Below, one piece after another: positions 12,960-15,007 of a stretch of DNA of 15,007 bases. Origin of the DNA: Actinomycetes bacterium. GTDB taxonomy: Bacteria; Actinomycetota; Thermoleophilia; Solirubrobacterales; 70-9. Numbering within the stretch: the first letter of the stretch is position 1; each line of letters begins with the position of its first letter. The DNA lies in the NCBI GenBank assembly GCA_023434465.1, contig JAEYSQ010000093.1, positions 1 to 15,007 of the forward strand, given 5' to 3'. The notes beneath the pieces were generated by a model. The model saw only the letters and a list, made by a program, of their open reading frames with translations. It did not search any database and was not told the DNA's origin. A program made the position numbers and the translations under genes.

Positions 12960-14450
12960 GTGTTCTCGCGAGGTCGATTTCTGCTTGCTGCGATTCTCGC
13001 TGCTTCCTTCCTTTGCCCATCCTGGGCATCGGCCGCAGCACCTCAGCCAGTAGTCCGGGGCAACGGGATCTTCGACGCGCTGACCGCAAAACGTTTCGTT
13101 CCCCATGGGGTCAACTTCCCGGGCTACGAGTACGCCTGCCAGCAAGGCTGGGGCTACGGCGCGGAGGGCACCGAACCCGACGACGTTGCCTCGACGGTGG
13201 CGGCGATGGCTTCCTGGAAGATCAACACGGTTCGATTGCCGCTGAACCAGGATTGCTGGCTGGGACTTAACGGACTCCCCGCCGACGACCTCACTTTCAA
13301 CGAACTGACGATGGCCGGCTACCGGCAGAGCATCCAGAATTTCGTCGAAGCTCTGAACCGGGCCGGGATCGTCGCGATCCTTGACCTTCACTGGTCGAAC
13401 CCGGACGGAAACGTGGCCGACGGCCTCCGTCCCATGCCGGACCAGCACGCCCCGGCTTTCTGGAGGTCCGTCGCGACCCGTTTCGGGGAGAACCGTTCGG
13501 TGATTTTCGACCTCTTCAATGAACCTCACTCGCGCTGGAGCGGCGGGGCCAAGGTCTTCGGGCTTTCGTGGCAGTGCTGGGCCAACGGGGGCTGCCATGC
13601 TCCGGCCGACCCGGACACCATTCCGTTCACCGGCCCGGGCAAATATCAGGCGGTCGGTCTCAAACGGCTGGTTTCGGCGGTCCGCGATTCCGGAGCGGTG
13701 CAGCCGATCCTGCTGTCCGGCATCGATTACGCCAATGACCTTCGGGGATGGCGAGACCACGCCCCGGACGACGACCAGCTAATCGCCGGTTTCCACAACT
13801 ACCCGGTCCAGCGCTGCCGGACGGTCAGGTGCTGGGACGAAGAGATCGCTCCACTGGCCCGAGAGGTGCCGGTCCTGGCTGCCGAGTTCGGCCAGAATGA
13901 CTGCGACTCGCCCGGCCACGTGAGGCGTTTCATGGAGTGGGCCGACGGCCACCTGATCGGCTACCTGGCCTGGGCCTGGTGGGATCTGCCAGATCTCGGC
14001 TGCAGCAATTTCGCTCTCGTCTCCGATCTCGACGGCACCCCCCTTGCCCCGGTCGGTACGACTTTCCACGAGCACCTGGCAAATTTGCCCGAAGAGTTGC
14101 CGGAACCGCCGAAGAGGGGTGCACCGGGACTGGTGATCAGGACCGCGCAATGGAACGGAAAGCGGCTCCGCCTCGCGATCCGGGTCAACCCGGCGGCATC
14201 GAAGGCGGTGACCGCCCGGGTCAGGCTGATCCGAAACCGCCGCGTAAAGCCCCGGCCCCGGAGGAAGACTCGCCGGATCACCCGCCGGCTGAAGCCGGGC
14301 ACCGGGCTCGCGAGGCTCACTCTCAGGATTCCCAGGGGCCTGAAACCTGTCCTGGTAACCGTGACCTATCCCGGCGACCGCCATCTGACTCCCGGGCGAG
14401 ACAGGCGCAAACCGGCTTCTGTGTCGATGCTCACCCGCCAGAAGACTTGA
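12960..14450 (+). CDS. Secreted glycoside hydrolase family 5 (cellulase-like) with basic C-terminal domain
   Basis: A 496-aa protein from GTG 12960. It opens with a signal peptide (residues 1-26, hydrophobic core after FSRGR, cleavage near ASA), so it is exported. The GH5 (beta/alpha)8 domain spans about 30-375: HGVNFPGYEYAC (49-60), INTVRLPLNQDCW (88-100), GIVAILDLHWSNPDG (136-150), FDLFNEPHSRW (183-193), FHNYP (278-282), VLAAEFGQNDC (305-315), LAWAWWDLPDLGC (336-348). Glu188 in NEP is the expected acid/base and Glu309 in AEFG the nucleophile. Many cysteines suggest disulfides. It probably acts on beta-1,4-linked polysaccharide, but the substrate cannot be told. Residues about 390-496 form an unusually Arg-rich Ig-like domain ending VTVTYPGDRHLTPG-like, perhaps for wall or polysaccharide binding. 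The frame extends to 12900, but the GTG places the signal peptide at the N-terminus. Confidence 0.9.
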   Translation: MFSRGRFLLAAILAASFLCPSWASAAAPQPVVRGNGIFDALTAKRFVPHGVNFPGYEYACQQGWGYGAEGTEPDDVASTVAAMASWKINTVRLPLNQDCWLGLNGLPADDLTFNELTMAGYRQSIQNFVEALNRAGIVAILDLHWSNPDGNVADGLRPMPDQHAPAFWRSVATRFGENRSVIFDLFNEPHSRWSGGAKVFGLSWQCWANGGCHAPADPDTIPFTGPGKYQAVGLKRLVSAVRDSGAVQPILLSGIDYANDLRGWRDHAPDDDQLIAGFHNYPVQRCRTVRCWDEEIAPLAREVPVLAAEFGQNDCDSPGHVRRFMEWADGHLIGYLAWAWWDLPDLGCSNFALVSDLDGTPLAPVGTTFHEHLANLPEELPEPPKRGAPGLVIRTAQWNGKRLRLAIRVNPAASKAVTARVRLIRNRRVKPRPRRKTRRITRRLKPGTGLARLTLRIPRGLKPVLVTVTYPGDRHLTPGRDRRKPASVSMLTRQKT

Positions 14451-14455
14451 TCGGC

Positions 14456-14461
14456 GATACT
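14456..14461 (+). promoter_or_regulatory. Candidate -10 element for a leaderless alpha/beta hydrolase transcript
   Basis: GATACT resembles a -10 box (A2, T3, A4 and T6 of TATAAT) and ends 6 bases before the ATG at 14468. The spacer GGGAAC is not a well-placed Shine-Dalgarno. Alternatively the gene is read through from the GH5 gene, whose stop is 17 bases upstream. Confidence 0.3.
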
Positions 14462-14467
14462 GGGAAC

Positions 14468-15007
14468 ATGACGGTACGCCAAACGATCGAGATTCACGGC
14501 CAGCCGGTCACATTCCACAAGATGGGACAGGGACCACCGATCCTCCTGGTCCACGGCATCACTTCTAGTTCACGCACCTGGAAATCGGTCATGCCGGGCC
14601 TGGCTGAGCGACACACGGTGATCGCCCCCGACCTGCTCGGCCACGGCCGCTCCTCCAAGCCACAGGGCGATTACTCGCTCGGTGCCTACGCCAGCGGGAT
14701 GCGCGACCTGCTCGTCGCCCTCGAAGTTCCCAAGGTCACGGTGGTCGGGCACTCGCTCGGGGGCGGGATCGCCATGCAGTTCGCGTACCAGTTTCCGGAT
14801 CTCATCTCCCGGCTGGTGCTGGTCGACAGCGGCGGCATCGGCCGCGAGGTCAACCCGGTCCTTCGTGCCGCCGCCCTTCCCGGCGCCGAGTTCGTGCTGC
14901 CACTGCTCTTCACCCCGACGCACCACGACGCCGGCCTCAAGGTGCGGAACATCTTTGCCGGGATCGGCCTTCACGGGAGCGCCGACGTCGAGGGTGTGGC
15001 CGAGGGC
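14468..15007 (+). CDS. Alpha/beta hydrolase, 3' end outside the window
   Basis: ATG 14468 opens a frame that stays open for 180 codons to the window edge. It starts MTVRQTIEIHGQPVTFHKMG and carries the fold's landmarks: oxyanion-hole LLVHGITSSSRTW (26-38), VIAPDLLGHGRSS (51-63), the nucleophile elbow VVGHSLGGG (92-100) with Ser96 as nucleophile, and strand RLVLVDSGGIGRE. The catalytic acid (Asp) and His would be in the missing C-terminal part, about 100 residues for a typical 280-320-aa member. No signal peptide, so cytoplasmic. Reactions in this superfamily include ester hydrolysis, C-C bond cleavage and haloperoxidase or epoxide chemistry; the substrate is not fixed by what is visible. It follows the GH5 gene by 17 bases and may be co-transcribed or have its own promoter. 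Confidence 0.92.
   Translation, partial: MTVRQTIEIHGQPVTFHKMGQGPPILLVHGITSSSRTWKSVMPGLAERHTVIAPDLLGHGRSSKPQGDYSLGAYASGMRDLLVALEVPKVTVVGHSLGGGIAMQFAYQFPDLISRLVLVDSGGIGREVNPVLRAAALPGAEFVLPLLFTPTHHDAGLKVRNIFAGIGLHGSADVEGVAEG

Noticed and set aside
1..15007. tRNA/rRNA genes, CRISPR arrays, insertion sequences, phage or defence genes
   Set aside because: None found: no spaced direct repeats, no transposase or integrase motifs, no cloverleaf sequence with a GTTCRA-type T-loop in the intergenic gaps, and compositional style is uniform across the window.

Overview
The window is GC-rich and densely packed with genes, as in a high-GC actinobacterial chromosome. The best guess is class Thermoleophilia, near Solirubrobacterales. 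That rests on the mix of GTG/TTG/ATG starts, on trigger factor sitting directly upstream of what looks like the next gene start (clpP is usual there in Actinobacteria), and on secreted proteins ending in Arg/Lys-rich Ig-like domains of a kind recalled from that group. The placement is inference and was not computed. No tRNA, rRNA, CRISPR array, insertion sequence, prophage or attachment site is visible. No stretch over 300 bases lacks a gene.

Layout. Positions 1-1443: trigger factor on the minus strand, reading out of the window towards a probable clpP. Positions 1533-3203: a secreted repeat protein of unknown function, divergent from tig. Positions 3212-6443: a minus-strand operon, in transcription order a CtaG-type cytochrome oxidase assembly protein, a membrane-anchored spermidine-synthase-like protein, a previously unlisted 46-residue small protein, and a YdeI/OmdA family protein. 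All its junctions overlap. Positions 6448-9053: a plus-strand pair, a GH15 glucoamylase/trehalase-like enzyme and the PLP-binding YggS/PLPBP protein, ending in a strong hairpin terminator. Positions 9135-12762: a minus-strand run, in transcription order two CNNM/CorC-type membrane proteins overlapping by GTGA, an NTF2/SnoaL-like protein, a GNAT acetyltransferase with a TTG start, and a 49-residue membrane protein. Positions 12960-14450: a secreted GH5 glycoside hydrolase with a basic C-terminal domain. Positions 14468-15007: the first 180 codons of an alpha/beta hydrolase cut by the window edge.

Most of this is ordinary housekeeping and accessory metabolism, and no large undescribed system stands out. 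The points most worth following are: the 46-residue gene held between two overlapping genes with its own Shine-Dalgarno; the TTG start of tig, preceded by an 8-codon leader ORF whose stop overlaps it; the ctaG/GH15 divergent pair whose start codons lie 4 bases apart; a recurring start architecture (a -10-like hexamer 6-7 bases before the start codon, no Shine-Dalgarno) that suggests leaderless mRNAs; and a spermidine-synthase-like protein whose active-site segment is altered.
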